From Gnetum montanum (taxonomy: Eukaryota; Streptophyta; Gnetopsida; Gnetales; Gnetaceae): a DNA stretch of 64,000 bases. Positions 23,389-34,788 of this stretch are shown piece after piece. The translations under genes and the position numbers were made by a program. Every line of letters begins with the position of its first letter. Position 1 is the stretch's first letter. The notes beneath the pieces were generated by a model, which saw only the letters and a program-made list of their open reading frames with translations, made no database searches and was not told where the DNA came from. The DNA lies in assembly GCA_015680685.1 (NCBI GenBank), contig MNCI01002172.1:408507-472506 (forward strand), in the 5' to 3' direction.

Positions 23389-23981
23389 ACTATCTTCATT
23401 TTCCTTGTGCCATTTCTATTCCTAGTTCTCTAATTCTTAAAAAAATTTGAAAGACATGGTGCAAGATTAGTAAATATTAGAATTACAATCATATTACAAT
23501 TTTACAAGATATGCATAAGAAAATTAGCCCAAGGTGGCTTCCTTTTCAAGAAGGAGCTTGGGCTACTAATGCATCTAGATTGTGTACCACTTGAAGCAAC
23601 TTTGCTATCACTATAGTCTTTTGTCTATGTATGCATGATATATGGATTACTTGAAATGAAGCTTCTAGCCTCTATGATTTGAATAGAAAGAAGAACAAGA
23701 ATTTTGAAAAATTAATTTATAATCTTAAGAATTTATTTAAAGTTGACAATAGTTTGCATCAGCCTTTTCTAGATATTTTTTGAAGAATAGAAAATATGTT
23801 TTTCCTTTTAATTTGAAAGTTGCTTATGAGATTATTACAAAGATACCTTCAAAATTGTTGAGCTTTTTCTTGAGAATTTCTCCTTATTAATCTAATGTTC
23901 TCCAAATTTTTAAAATATCTTTATCCATTTTTTCCTTTCATAAGAGGTTTCTTCTTCTTTTAAAAAAAATCAATCCTTTAT
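23389..23981. other. No gene recognised between element B and the 26S relic
   Basis: AT-rich with no recognisable domain. It lies between the end of the element B LTR and the start of the 26S rRNA relic. Confidence 0.5.
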
Positions 23982-24079
23982 TAGGGTAAAACTAACCTAT
24001 TTCACAATGGTCTAAACCCACCTCACATTACCTATTGGTGGGTGAATAATGCAACACTTGGTGAATTCTACTTCACAAT
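23982..24079 (-). pseudogene. 26S rRNA relic, part 1 (left of element C)
   Basis: Plus strand AGGGTAAAACTAACCTATTT, GTCTAAACCCACCTCAC, CTATTGGTGGGTGAATAAT and CAACACTTGGTGAATTCTAC, then TTCACAAT. This is the reverse complement of a conserved part of the large-subunit rRNA of cytosolic ribosomes, with several G-to-A/C-to-T-type changes. The rRNA text resumes at 32930, right after element C. Confidence 0.85.
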
Positions 24080-24975
24080 TGATGAGTGGCGAGGTATCCC
24101 TACACTCAACCATACGAATACAAGCATTTCACTCACGATCCAGTCAAACTCCGCAGACGGGCTAGTTGTGGTATCTAAATAGTTACTCGTTAATCGTAGT
24201 TCACTGTCTTCCCACCTGGACTAGTATATGCTTTGTCACGTATGGTTTAGTCCAAAGTGAGGTGTATGATGTGTTCCTACACTAATGTTGCTCCTAGAGA
24301 CAATGGAAATTAATCTTTAATTAAGCTAAGAGGAAAGGGAAGAGAGAATCTAAACTAATAGGAGATAGGGAGAGAGAATCTAAGCTAGCCTAAGTGCAAT
24401 GAGCATCCGTTCCTTAATCATCTATACACATATTGGACCTCGTGCATGACTACTACTGGGATTACCAAACACAGATCCTAGGTACGCTACTAGGTTATGA
24501 AGTAGTCACACTTAAATTCTCATGATTAAGTCGTACTCATTCTACGTTTAAGGAGTTTAGGATGAAGAGATATTAACTACGAAAGCAATAAATAACAATA
24601 AAAATTAAATAATTAAACTAAGTGAATGCTCAAATGATGAAGTAATCTTGATCTTTATTTCCGATCATGTGTGTGTCCAAGTATGTCACACTCGAATAAA
24701 GGATGCCATACAATTACAATCACCACACTATGGGCATGCACTGGGAGAGAGGGTTGAGAGGAAAAACTGACAAAAAGATCCTACACTAAAATTGACTCCT
24801 AAAAACTGAGAAAATACTTACTACTCTCATGCACCTACATGTGTATTTATAGGCTCACGTAGGAGTCATAATATCACTTATCCGATATCATTGTTGTTTG
24901 CAATATCATGTACCCGATATCATGGTTGCGATATCGTGGGTCTGATATCGTGACCTGATGAATCACAATTCATCA
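24080..24975 (-). repeat. Element C 3' LTR
   Basis: 896 bp; on the plus strand TGATGAGTGGCGAGG...CAATTCATCA. Five GATATC-like palindromes at 24865-24955 form the start of U3 on the minus strand. The TATA region is at 24844-24851. The polypurine tract follows at 24976. Confidence 0.9.
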
Positions 24976-25165
24976 TACGCCCACGACTAAATGAAAACTC
25001 GTCCTCGAGTCAAAATGAGAACAAGCCTCATTGATTACATAGTGGATAGATATGGGATTATTGACTAATAGAATTTATTCATGCCACAGTGGAGAACTTA
25101 ATAGAACAAAATTGGGACACAGCACAAGAAATGCAAAAATCATAAAATTACAAAATTGGTGGAAC
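24976..25165 (-). other. Element C polypurine tract and 3' leader
   Basis: On the minus strand GTCGTGGGCGTA at 24987-24976 directly precedes the 3' LTR. The adjoining text (TCGAGGACGAG) is shared with element D near 52220. The rest is non-coding up to the ORF2 stop at 25166. Confidence 0.6.
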
Positions 25166-27760
25166 TCATGTAGTTCTTAGTGGTGGTTCATCCTCCATGG
25201 GTTGCTTCCCCTTGTCTTGTGCTCCAGGTTTTGGGGTTTGATGACGTTGAAGTAGTGCATGGAGCTTTTCCTCTTTAGTTTGGGGGTCCTGTGTCATCCA
25301 TGCTGATGCTCCAATGTTTGATGGAGTCGGCACCTCCCATGGACACGGTAGTTGTGGAAACATTTTGTTTGCTTTGACATACCAGGTTGCAAACAACCGT
25401 CACTCCTCCTTGTAGGCTCTAGCTTTGTCCATGTATTCCTAAAAATATGTAAGCTATCGAGCCAAGTCTGTTGCAACATCTTCTTATCCTTGGTAGCTTA
25501 CTTTAACCACCTCCAATTCAGAATTTGTGACTTCGATCTTCTGCAATGTTTTCTTGTGTTCTGCAAATTCTGCTACCTGGTGTATGTGGTGGCTACCTAT
25601 TTCTTGAGCTCTATCCTCGAGCGTCCTATTGTTAACATGGCTAGATTGGCATACTATAGGTTTGCCAACTCCATGTACTCTGTAAGATCCTAAATTTGTA
25701 GGTTCCAACTCTTAAGTTTTTCCTGGTGGGCAAATGCATATGTGTCCAATATGGCTCACCAATCAGTGTGTTGAGCACTAAAAGTGTTGATTTGGGCCTT
25801 GGCTATATGGATCTCCTTCTTGATGTTTTTTTGTACATTACCACTTGGTCTCAGAAGTGCTCTTTTAACTTTTCATGCTACTTGGCCTCTCATTCTTCCA
25901 CATGCTTATTTCGATGGCCATCTTCTGACGGATGGTGCGTACCTCCTCCATTGAGAAGGTTCAATTTTCTCTAGCCAAACGGTTCATATCCTGGTTGACC
26001 CTGATTAGTTGTTCTCGCAGCCGCTGAAAATGTTCTTCGAGAACATTCTTCTATTTCTCCATAGAGGTCAACTGAAGATTATCGACACCAGCTGTTTGTT
26101 TTCTTCTTGTAAGGCCTTGAGTGCCTTGGCATGCGTGTAAGTTTGCGCTTGTGCCATGGAGGCATCCTAGTCAGCCTTCTCTTTTTTTTCTACTGCCTTT
26201 TTATTTTTTGCTAGTAAGTTGTTGAGTTTCTCAATCCTGAAGGTGTCCAGCTGGTCTACGGGAACGAATTGAGAAGGATCCTGCTATGCAACTTGTAGGG
26301 TTATGAGCCTTTCTTGTAGTCTTGCTACTTCTACTTCTGCATGCTTGACCCTTATTTCTGTCATGACCAGCTTTCCTTTGATAGAGATGAGGTCTGATTG
26401 TGCTACCATAACATCCTATGGGATATCAAACAAGGACGTCATCACCTGTCCTATTTGCAATAATCGATCAAGCACATCCTCATGCTCTACAAGAGTCATT
26501 GAGGGACTAGCCAAAATTTGAGCATCTTGTACTCCTGTGACATCTATTGGTGGCACAACAAGAACGTTAAAAGATTCCTTGATGTGGTTTGTAACCACCT
26601 CTGCAGCTCCCGCTGCGTCCTAGTGCTGCATGACCATCACTATGGCCCCTTCACCTATCTCCAATTGCACCTGAAAGGATGCAGCATTTACAAAATCTGT
26701 TGTGACCAATAACTCTCCTCTCCTCCTATCTGAATGGACACCTTTCCTTGTGCACAATCTATAGAGACAGTGGACCATACAGTATCATCGATGACACAGA
26801 AGAGATTTGCATCATCACAACTTCCCCAACTAACCATCTCAGCGATGGCCCTAAGATGGCTCATCGATGGTCAGTAGTCCTATGGCGATGGTGGTAGTTG
26901 ATTTTGCTAACTTGTGCTAGGCCTTGCTTCTTGTTTTTGACTGGGTCTCATGCTTGGAAGTTGGCTAGGCCCTGCAAGTTGAGTTGCAGTGGGCCTTACC
27001 GTTTGTTCTTGCTCTTGTTCTAGCCCCAACATCTCACCAGTAATTTTCCTTGCAATTGGTGGCTTCAATAGTTCAACATACGAAGCATTTGGGCTTTTCT
27101 GAGGACATCATTAGTGTATCCCCGAATACCAACACAATTGCACAGCTTCCTGATAAGACAAGGGAATGGCAAAGCAAACTTTTTTGTCTTACTTTCTTCA
27201 AACCGCCTTAAGATCTCCATGAAATATAGATGAGGCAAGTTAGCATTAACCTTTTCCATCAATATCGTACTTCCTCTTGTCGCATATGTTGAAATTCTAT
27301 TTAATCCTTTTGTGGGGAAGATGTGCTAAGTTCCAATTTTAAAGTAGATTTTCTCTTCCAACGTCAACTCTCCATAGGTCTTATCTTCTTTATCATACAC
27401 CATGTCTAACCAAACCTGTCGTGCATCAACATCAGAGCGAGTAGACAAACGAGCAACCTTTGGCCCTATATATAAAATGTTTAACACTTTTGAAATGGCT
27501 TGGATGGAGAAATCAATAGACACACCACAAATGTTAACTATGATGCCTTCTTCTTTATTGTGCCAGAATTGGTACGTTTCTCCTAAGTACTAGGCACCGC
27601 TTTTTGAGAGGATAGGCCATAATGGAGACCCCTTAAGGTGGTCCCTAACGACCTTAGGAGCGAATTTCATGAAAGGTCTGAAGTTCAATTCCACGATCAT
27701 TGTAGCTGATGTGGACCTTTCACAGATGGCCTGGACACATTCTGGGGGCAACATGAGGTG
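25166..27760 (-). pseudogene. Element C ORF2 ('putative plant transposon protein'-like with coiled coil)
   Basis: Read from about 27760. MIVELNFRPFMKFAPKVV and KGSPLWPILSK come first, then NICGVSIDFSIQAISKVLNI and ARQVWLDMVYDKEDKTYGE, then KVNANLPHLYFMEILRRFEE and LPFPCLIRKLC, a Q/P-rich linker, a long coiled-coil-like part (26600-25700), and a C-terminus ending KGKQPMEDEPPLRTT at 25166. Total length is about 860 codons. The first part resembles the 'putative plant transposon protein' domain often found in Ty3 elements. Its function is unknown; its place between gag and the 3' LTR corresponds to the env-like position of Athila-type elements. Stops and frame changes (for example after 27065 and 25484) make this copy inactive. 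The other copy is at 1-1857. Confidence 0.65.
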
Positions 27761-29880
27761 CCATCCCTGTTCAAGTACTATAGTAGCTCCTCCTTCTACC
27801 TTTCTCGATTGTACAGTAGCAAGGCCTTCTTCTTGATGGATACTGAATGACTGTTCCTCCTACTCTACATGTTGTTTGACAGACATCTATCCTTTACCTC
27901 TCCTGGGTTTCTTAAACACACCTTCAAAGGGACCTTCTTATTGTTCATGCTTTGGGGTCATCTACAATCACATAGGGCCAATCATTAGTAAGGTTACTTA
28001 CCAAAGTTAAGTTATACCTTACTTCCTGCCTTAATGAGTTTATTCTGATTTCATGTGATTTTAAAGTTAGGAAAATGTCCCCAAAATATTTTAATATTCG
28101 GTCCACTTTGCTTAGGCGATTTCAAAGTTTCATTTCACGAATAAGGAGATGTAATTGTTTTTGGCACATGTTTATTATTTTTATAACTAATTACCCTTGA
28201 TAGTGTCCTTTGAGTGATGATGAATTTCAAAAAAATTTATGCATGATTCGGTGTGTACCCTTCCCCCACAACTAAGCTGAACACTTTGGGTTCAAGTAGG
28301 TTCAAACAGAATGAAAATCGGAGCACCAGCGAGCAAGTTGTGGTTATCAAAGCAAGAGATGCACAATCGCAAGTTGTAGAAGAAAATTTGAAAAGCTTCC
28401 CCTGTGTGAATAGTTGCAAATGATGTTGATGTGCACGAAGGCTCCATATATATAGATTTTAAGGACGCAATATCGTGTACCCACTAGCGGGGACCCGATA
28501 CCGCGTCGAACTTGATATTGGGAACCCGATATCGCATCCTATCGAAAATAGGGTACTTGAAAAATTTACCAAATTTTAAATTTTTTGAAACTCTAGGGTA
28601 TAAACTAAGGATGTGTAGTTCAATGTAAAAAGGTCCAGGGTAATACAAACTAGTCCTGAAGGCACAAAGAGTATAATGGTGTAAAATTTGACAATGAAAA
28701 TCATGAAGAGTAGGGGAAAAAGGACATGTGTTAGCTCATAGGAACGATTAAACCAGAAGGATAATAAGGGAAAGAAGAATGTTGGTAATACTTAGAGGGT
28801 ATTGAATGATGTGTGGGAGATGTGTTATAAGTGTAAATTACAAAGGTTGCGCAAGTGGGTCCTCCCCAAAGCAGGTTCCAACCTATAATGCCCTTGCATA
28901 ACCACACCTTAAAATGTCCATAGGCACTAGAAGGGTTAAATGCAATCTACACCAATTTCAAAAGCACACACATGTAAATATCACCGCGATGAGAGGTGAA
29001 TTCCATGCTACCCAAGTCACAATTCATGATTACACAAACAACAAGATGAGGTAAATTGTAGAAGGTATTGCAGAGAGCAGGACATGAGGTAACTGGCCTA
29101 GGGCACAATGAATTCTGCATGTACGGCATGATTAATGTTCCATTAACTTGTCACTCCAAAATCAGGATCAAGTCCATTCCTCTAGTCAGTGACATTGCAT
29201 TGCTTCATCCAATGATGGACAACCATAAGAGCACCATGACAGCAAGGCGTATGATCATTTGACGTTTCATTCAAGGGAGGAGTGATTTTTGCTTTGTGGC
29301 ACACATGTTTTTTTTTCAGTATTGCTTAATCCAGAGAAGATGCCTACCTTCAGGCATGGGTGCATGTATTTCCAGTGGGACCCCTTGGAACAGCATTATT
29401 TTTTCTGGTTGAGTGCCTTTTGATTACTCTTACTCCCATTTTTCGTTAGATCTACAAGGATCTTAGTATGACGAAGCTACATGATAACTCCCACAGATGT
29501 CACCAAAGGGAATCTACAAGTCCCCCTTGATGTCACACCCTATCCATTCTTTCTTGGTCCATCATTCTTCACTTTGGGCACAACAACACAAAATTACTTT
29601 AATTTGTAATGATCAAGAATATCATTGCACCCAGGGTAGAACCTCTTATTAATAGAATGGATAGGCGGATGTTGTGGGCTCGTTGTCCAAATAATTAGTC
29701 ACCTAAGACTTGATAGCATAGAACAACACCTCAACCAATGAGTCACATGAGTGTTTTATTCATAGACAAGATTACTCATAAAAAGATGAAATAACAAAAA
29801 GGTAAAACCATAAATTAAAAGATGAAAAACTGGAAAACAAAAAATTGTAAAATTAAAAAAAAATGAAAAACATTTATTAA
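27761..29880 (-). other. Element C non-coding region between ORF2 and gag
   Basis: No protein domain. It is collinear with element B 18445-20400. It has the conserved blocks at 28853-28905 and about 29345-29390. GATATC-like palindromes and a TATATATA run lie at 28446-28545, as in an LTR U3, and TTCCCCCACAACTAAG at 28260 resembles the polypurine/LTR boundary. It may hold an old embedded LTR piece. Confidence 0.5.
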
Positions 29881-29892
29881 TTCTACTTGTTG

Positions 29893-31893
29893 TTAGAATG
29901 GGGGGTATCCCCCATAACTAAATGGTTGAGGATGAATAGGATTAATAAATGAAAAATTGGGATCCTTGCATGTTGAAAATGTTGAAACTTGGTCATACTT
30001 ACCCCATTGGGGTTCACACACTTGATTAGAGTTGACATAGTGGGGCAAGTTATAAGATGTGGTTAATTTATAAGAAGTTGTCCCACTATGGTACTTGTGA
30101 CCGTAAGATGGTATGCAAGGATCAACATGTCTCCCCACGTGGCTATATTCATTGGGCCGTATGGTTGTTGGAGTATTGGTTTGTGGCCCAAAGAAAGTAA
30201 CATGAGGCATTGGATTCAAGAAGGGAGCTACACCACAGTCTTGGACTTGTGCTAGGTTGGAAGGTGCAATGGGATCAGAATTGTGTTGTCCCTTCTTACG
30301 GTCGTGCCTAAAGAAGGGGCATCTTCGATGTTGAGGAGAGTTCCCACTGCTATTGTCAGTAGAAGCACAAGTAACATTCATGGGTTAGTGCTGTGGTGCA
30401 AACTCTTCTGAAACACTTCGTGGTGATGTAGAAGGAGGTAAAGGATGAGAATGTTGAAATTGAGGAGAAGTGTAAGGTATCCAAGGTGGTGGTTGTGTTG
30501 AAGAGGACATGGATTGATAGTATTGAGGAGAATAATAATCATGTGGTGAGATAGAGGATGTTGACCCAGTTGGAGAAACAGGATGTTGGACTTGATAACC
30601 ACTTAGGTTCGGATGATATGAAGGGTGTAACCAGTTTGAGGGTGGCCTCCCCCATGACTGGGATTGTTGCCACTATGATCGAACACAGTATCTCTGTATG
30701 AACTCTAGATGTAACACTCTTCCCTAATGCTCCTGTAAATGTGACAAGATTGGACATTGGCCCTCGGGGTGATCGTACAGGCAAATGTTGCATTGATACG
30801 TATGATTGGCAGTTGAGCTCTTATTTTTTTTTTCAACCCTTCTTTCTGATTGTCTAAGGGTATTTTGTTGTGCTTCTTGGTTCTTCATAACTCTATCCCC
30901 AATAATATTGGCATATTCTCCGCATTTTTTATGCATCCATTCCATCATCTTATTGATCTTTGCCTCAATTTCATCCAATGATTGTAGTGTTGGCAAAGAT
31001 GGTTCCACCTCCTTGAGGTGAGTTGATTTCTCCGCTTTTAGATTATGGACCTTTGTTGATGTAAGATTTTGATCCTGTTGAGATTTTTCAACATTCTCCC
31101 ATCTAGCCATTTCTCCTTCTTCTTTTGCTACCCACTTAATAAGCTCTTGGAGTTGATGGGTTCATAGCTTGTATAGTTGACCTCAGGCATACATCCCTAA
31201 GGTCTCCCTTGTTTCATTACGGAGCCCATCTATGATATGGTACATTAGCCTTTCCTCAGAGAACTCATGGCCTGGGCAGTTGTTTAGTAATGCATAATAT
31301 CTTTCTAAGGCCATGTCCAAGGGTTCATGTTGCGCTTGTTTCCACTCTTCGATTTGTCTCCTCAAGGCTAACACTCTTGCATAGGTTTTATATCTTTCAT
31401 TGAAGAGTTCTAACATTGTTGGCCAACGTCAGATTGATTTTGGTTTTAACAACCTATACCATACTTTTTCTTGGCCAACGAGTGTCATAGGAAAGAGCTT
31501 AAGTTTTTGCCATCCATTATCAATGTTATTCCAAGCACAGGCATTGTAGAAGGCTTGTAAATGTTGTTGTGGATCTAAATCATAGCCTCCTGAAAACTTA
31601 GGAAACTTATTTAAGTCAAAACTAGGTAGATGGCTTTCCTTACGGTGCCTACGGGATATTCGAACAACCTCTTGTATTTCTGTTAGGCTTGTAGTGGCCA
31701 GTAGGGGTTCATCATCACTAGGTAGGTTATGCATTCGTGAGTTGGAATGATGTTGTCTTCGTTTCTGTTCATAGGAAACCCCTACATTAGATCGGGTACT
31801 CCAAACTTCATCTTTGTCATCATATAGTTCGTTGGTTCTCCATTGAATTGCCTTACTAGTTGTTACATTATCATAATCTTGTGAGAGAGACAT
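29893..31893 (-). pseudogene. Element C gag (single frame, six stops)
   Basis: From the ATG at 31893 to the stop at 29893 one frame runs 667 codons with no frameshift; I count about six internal stops. It starts MSLSQDYDNVTTSKAIQW. The capsid part (31780-31180) has DEPLLATTSLTEIQEVVRIS, FSGGYDLDPQQHLQAFYNAC, VWYRLLKPKSI and DGLRNETRETLGMYA. A coiled-coil-like part follows (31110-30850), then the zinc knuckle CNICLYDHPEGQC (CX2CX3HX4C, near 30760). The C-terminus is long and rich in Pro, Ser, Tyr and His (30700-29893). Gag would package element RNA. The intact frame makes it the best-preserved coding region of any element here, which suggests it was under selection until recently. Confidence 0.8.
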
Positions 31894-32009
31894 CGTGTGT
31901 GAATTTGTGTGTGATTGAATTGAAATTAATTTTTTTTCTAAAAGATGTATCGTGAATACTTTGTTACAGCGATCTTGTATGATGTAACTAATCTAAATAA
32001 CTAGCACTG

Positions 32010-32027
32010 TCCCTGGCAACGACGCCA
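32010..32027 (-). other. Element C primer-binding site (tRNA-Asp type)
   Basis: On the minus strand TGGCGTCGTTGCCAGGGA, one base after the LTR. It has only two differences from the Asp-type PBS, both C-to-T/G-to-A. Confidence 0.85.
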
Positions 32028-32028
32028 A

Positions 32029-32928
32029 TGATGAGTGGCAAGGTACCCCTACACTCAACCATACGAATACAAGCATTTCACTCACGATCTAGTCAAACTC
32101 CGCAGACGGGCTAGTTGTGGTATCTAAATAGTTACTCGTTGATCGTAGTTCACTGTCTTCCCACCTGGACTAGTATATGCTTTGTCACGTATGGTTTAGT
32201 CCAGAGTGAGGTGTATGATGTGTTCCTACACTAATGTTGCTCCTAGAGACAATAGAAAATAATCTTTAATTAAGCTAAGAGGAAAGGGGAGAGAGAATCT
32301 AAACTAATAGGAGATAGGGAGAGAGAATCTAAGCTAGCCTAAGTGCGATGAGCATCCATTCCTTAATCATCCGTACACATCTTGGACCTCGTGCACAACT
32401 ACTACTGGGATTACCAAGCGCAGATCCTAGGTACGCTACTGGGTTACCAAGTAGTTACACTTAAATGCTCGTGATTAAGTCGTACTCATTCCACATTTAA
32501 GAAGTTTAGGGTGAAGAGATATTAACCACAAAAGCAATAAATAACAATAACAATTAAATAATTAAACTAAGTGAATGCTACAATGATGAAGTAATCTCAA
32601 TCTTTATTCCTAATCATGTGCGTGTCCAAGTACGTCACACTCGAATAAAGGATGTCATAAAATTACAATCACCACACTCCAGGCATGCACTGGGAGAGAG
32701 GGTTGAGAGGAAAAACTAACAAAAAGATCCTACACTCAACTTGATTCCCTAAAAACTGAAAAAAATACTTACTCCTCTCATGCGCCTACATGTGTATTTA
32801 TAGGCTCACGTAGAAGTCACAATATCACTTATCCGATATCGTTGGTTGTCTGCGATATCGCATACCTAAAATCGTAGTTGTGATATCGAGGGGTCTGATA
32901 TTGTCACCTGATGAATCATGATTCATCA
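32029..32928 (-). repeat. Element C 5' LTR
   Basis: 900 bp; plus strand TGATGAGTGGCAAGG...GATTCATCA. It is nearly the same as 24080-24975 throughout, with the TATA box at 32795-32802 and palindromes at 32830-32905. Confidence 0.9.
32795..32802 (-). promoter_or_regulatory. TATA box of the element C 5' LTR
   Basis: TATAAATA on the minus strand, about 125 bp inside the start of U3 and just after the palindrome cluster. The same arrangement occurs in the other LTRs of the family. Confidence 0.6.
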
Positions 32929-32929
32929 A

Positions 32930-33077
32930 GGATAGGAAGAGTCAACATCAAAGAATCAAAAAGCAACATTGCTATGAAAGCTTGGTTGCCACAAGCTAGT
33001 TATCCCTATGGTAACTTTTTTGACACCTCTAGCTTCAAATTCTGAAGGCCTAAAGAATCGATAGGCCACACTTTCTT
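32930..33077 (-). pseudogene. 26S rRNA relic, part 2 (right of element C)
   Basis: Plus strand GGATAGGAAGAGTCAACATC, then CAAAAAGCAACATTGCTATG, CCACAAGCTAGTTATCCCTA, GGTAACTTTTTTGACACCTC and AATCGATAGGCCACACTTTC. It is the reverse complement of large-subunit rRNA and continues exactly where part 1 stops. Many differences are transitions. Similarity ends at about 33077. Confidence 0.85.
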
Positions 33078-34100
33078 AAGAAGTGTAAACCCATAATGAC
33101 ACTTTTAAAGAAGGGCAAGACATGATCCTTATCCTATCGCAAAAGGGAGGTTTTTTCAAAATTAGTTGTAAGGTTGAAAATCTAAAAGGCATCCCAAAAC
33201 TATTAGGCTTTTTCTTTAAACTCTCTTCTATGTTGACGATATGATATACTCTGAATTTTTTAAAAATCATTATTCATTTGTTTAGGGTAAAACACCTTCC
33301 CCACTACTCATAATAATAAAATTGCAATCAAAGAATAATATATTTGTGTGCCAAACAAATAATCATAATCAATTAAATATTAGTAAGACTAATTTATCGA
33401 ATAAACTTAATTCTAATAAACAACTTACATTGAAATACATTCCTAAACCTTGTTTAGAAAATACTTTCATAAATTAAGTTTGAAATAAAAAAATATTACA
33501 AATGCCAAATTGTTCATTCTTGAATCAATAACGCTACTAGAAAACAAGTAAAATGAAAGCCACTTCACAGAATTCATTTAATTATTACTTAACATGAATT
33601 TGCAAATGGTAACGTCATTTTGAAAATACATTTTGTCCAATTGAAAGGAATGAAGAAGATAAATTTGTTAACATGACGTTTCCTATCCTTAAGCTAAAAA
33701 TTCAATCCTAACCTAGAAAACCTTTATAAATAATCTTTAAACACTTTTTTAAATTCACATTTCTACAAGACAAGGATTGAATTAAGTATTTAATAAAGGT
33801 AAGTATTTAATAAAGGCAAATGACAAAAGAGAACTTGTGTAGTTAACACTAATTTGTTGAGACAAAGTTCGAATCATAATAATGACAATATCTTCTAAAA
33901 TGATAATAACGATAACATCTTTGGATGCAAAACTTAAGTTACTACATTTCTTTAATAAAATTTCATTTTTACTGAGTACTAAATTAACAATTAAGTGTTC
34001 ACCTAGTAATAAAACTCATGATTTAAAAACTCCATAATTACAAATCATGAATTTGATTTCAAAAATTTGATATATAATTTGCTTTTACTTAAATGGTACA
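33078..34100. other. No gene recognised; AT-rich
   Basis: AT-rich, with scattered AATAATTA-type stretches and no coding or repeat similarity that I can support. Confidence 0.5.
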
Positions 34101-34189
34101 AGACTTGAGCCACCTAAAGACACTTTACGCCCAGTAAATCCGTATAACGCTGGCATCCTCTGTATTACCGCGGCTGCTGACACAGAGTT
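34101..34189 (-). pseudogene. Bacterial-type (plastid-like) 16S rRNA fragment
   Basis: On the minus strand CTCTGTGTCAGCAGCCGCGG, then TAATACAGAGGATGC, CAGCGTTATACGG, ACTGGGCGTAAAGTGTC and TTTAGGTGGC. This is the 530-loop region of small-subunit rRNA of bacterial or plastid type. ACAGAGGATGC and GTCT.TAGGTGGC point to plastid DNA, but GGATTTACTGGG differs from the usual plastid GGAATGATTGGG. It is about 90 bp long and so a relic, probably old plastid DNA in the nucleus. Confidence 0.7.
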
Positions 34190-34788
34190 GGGATACCATA
34201 TTCATAAAAAGATTTTCTTTGTTCAATTAGCAACATATATTTTGCTCGCATGAGGTTGCTGGAAAAATTAAATAAAATTGTTAAAATTTTCAAAACTAAT
34301 TTGTGAAGAAGAGTGACGCTAATTTTCTATAAATACTTTTTAAAGTAATGAAATTTTTTTGTTCGCAGGGTTCTTTGTAATCCGATAACTTGCAATAAAA
34401 GTGGAAATGCATTCCACCGACACTTCCAGTTTAAACCGGTCAAAGTTTCGTGTTGGCTATAGGTATCTAGTTCCGGTTCATAAACCCTAAGAAGTACCCG
34501 AATTATTAATTTCAAAAAATTATGAAAAGACCACTTTTACACAACTATATATTGACTTCACACTTAAAATGATCATGCAGCAAAAATTGCCATCTTTAAG
34601 TTCTGCACTAATACCATTTTCCTTATCTTTTCTGGACTAGGTCTTCGGTAAGTTGGCATGGTCGATAATCGACCTATCAACGCTAAATTGTTTTAAGCAT
34701 TAAAAAATGAGTGCTTCCAACCACAAATCCACCACTTTGTAAACTATTCAAATCGATTTTCCCTGGGCATTCCTAGCCATGTAGATCC
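34190..34788. other. 3' flank of the MDP-1 gene; no other gene
   Basis: Contains the 3' untranslated region of the gene (minus strand, left of 34789), whose end I cannot fix. No other coding similarity was found. Confidence 0.45.

Larger units (their letters stand above)
24080..32928 (-). mobile_element. Element C: non-autonomous Ty3 LTR element with gag and ORF2, no pol
   Basis: Complete from LTR to LTR: 3' LTR 24080-24975, polypurine tract, ORF2 (27760-25166), non-coding region with conserved blocks (27880-29880), gag (31893-29893), PBS, 5' LTR 32029-32928. No protease, RT, RNase H or integrase similarity was found anywhere inside. The LTR ends and Asp-type PBS equal those of the pol-bearing elements A, D and E. 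The boundaries are confirmed by the 26S rRNA relic, which stops at 24079 and resumes at 32930. The organisation resembles known gag-only terminal-repeat elements (TR-GAG), with an extra ORF2 on the 3' side where Athila-type elements place an env-like gene. Over the first 510 positions of the two LTRs I counted about 28 differences by eye, so insertion is not recent. Confidence 0.88.

Noticed and set aside
34101-34189. Bacterial contamination of the assembly
   Set aside because: Only about 90 bp is rRNA-like and both flanks are ordinary AT-rich plant sequence next to an intact plant gene, so a nuclear relic is more likely.
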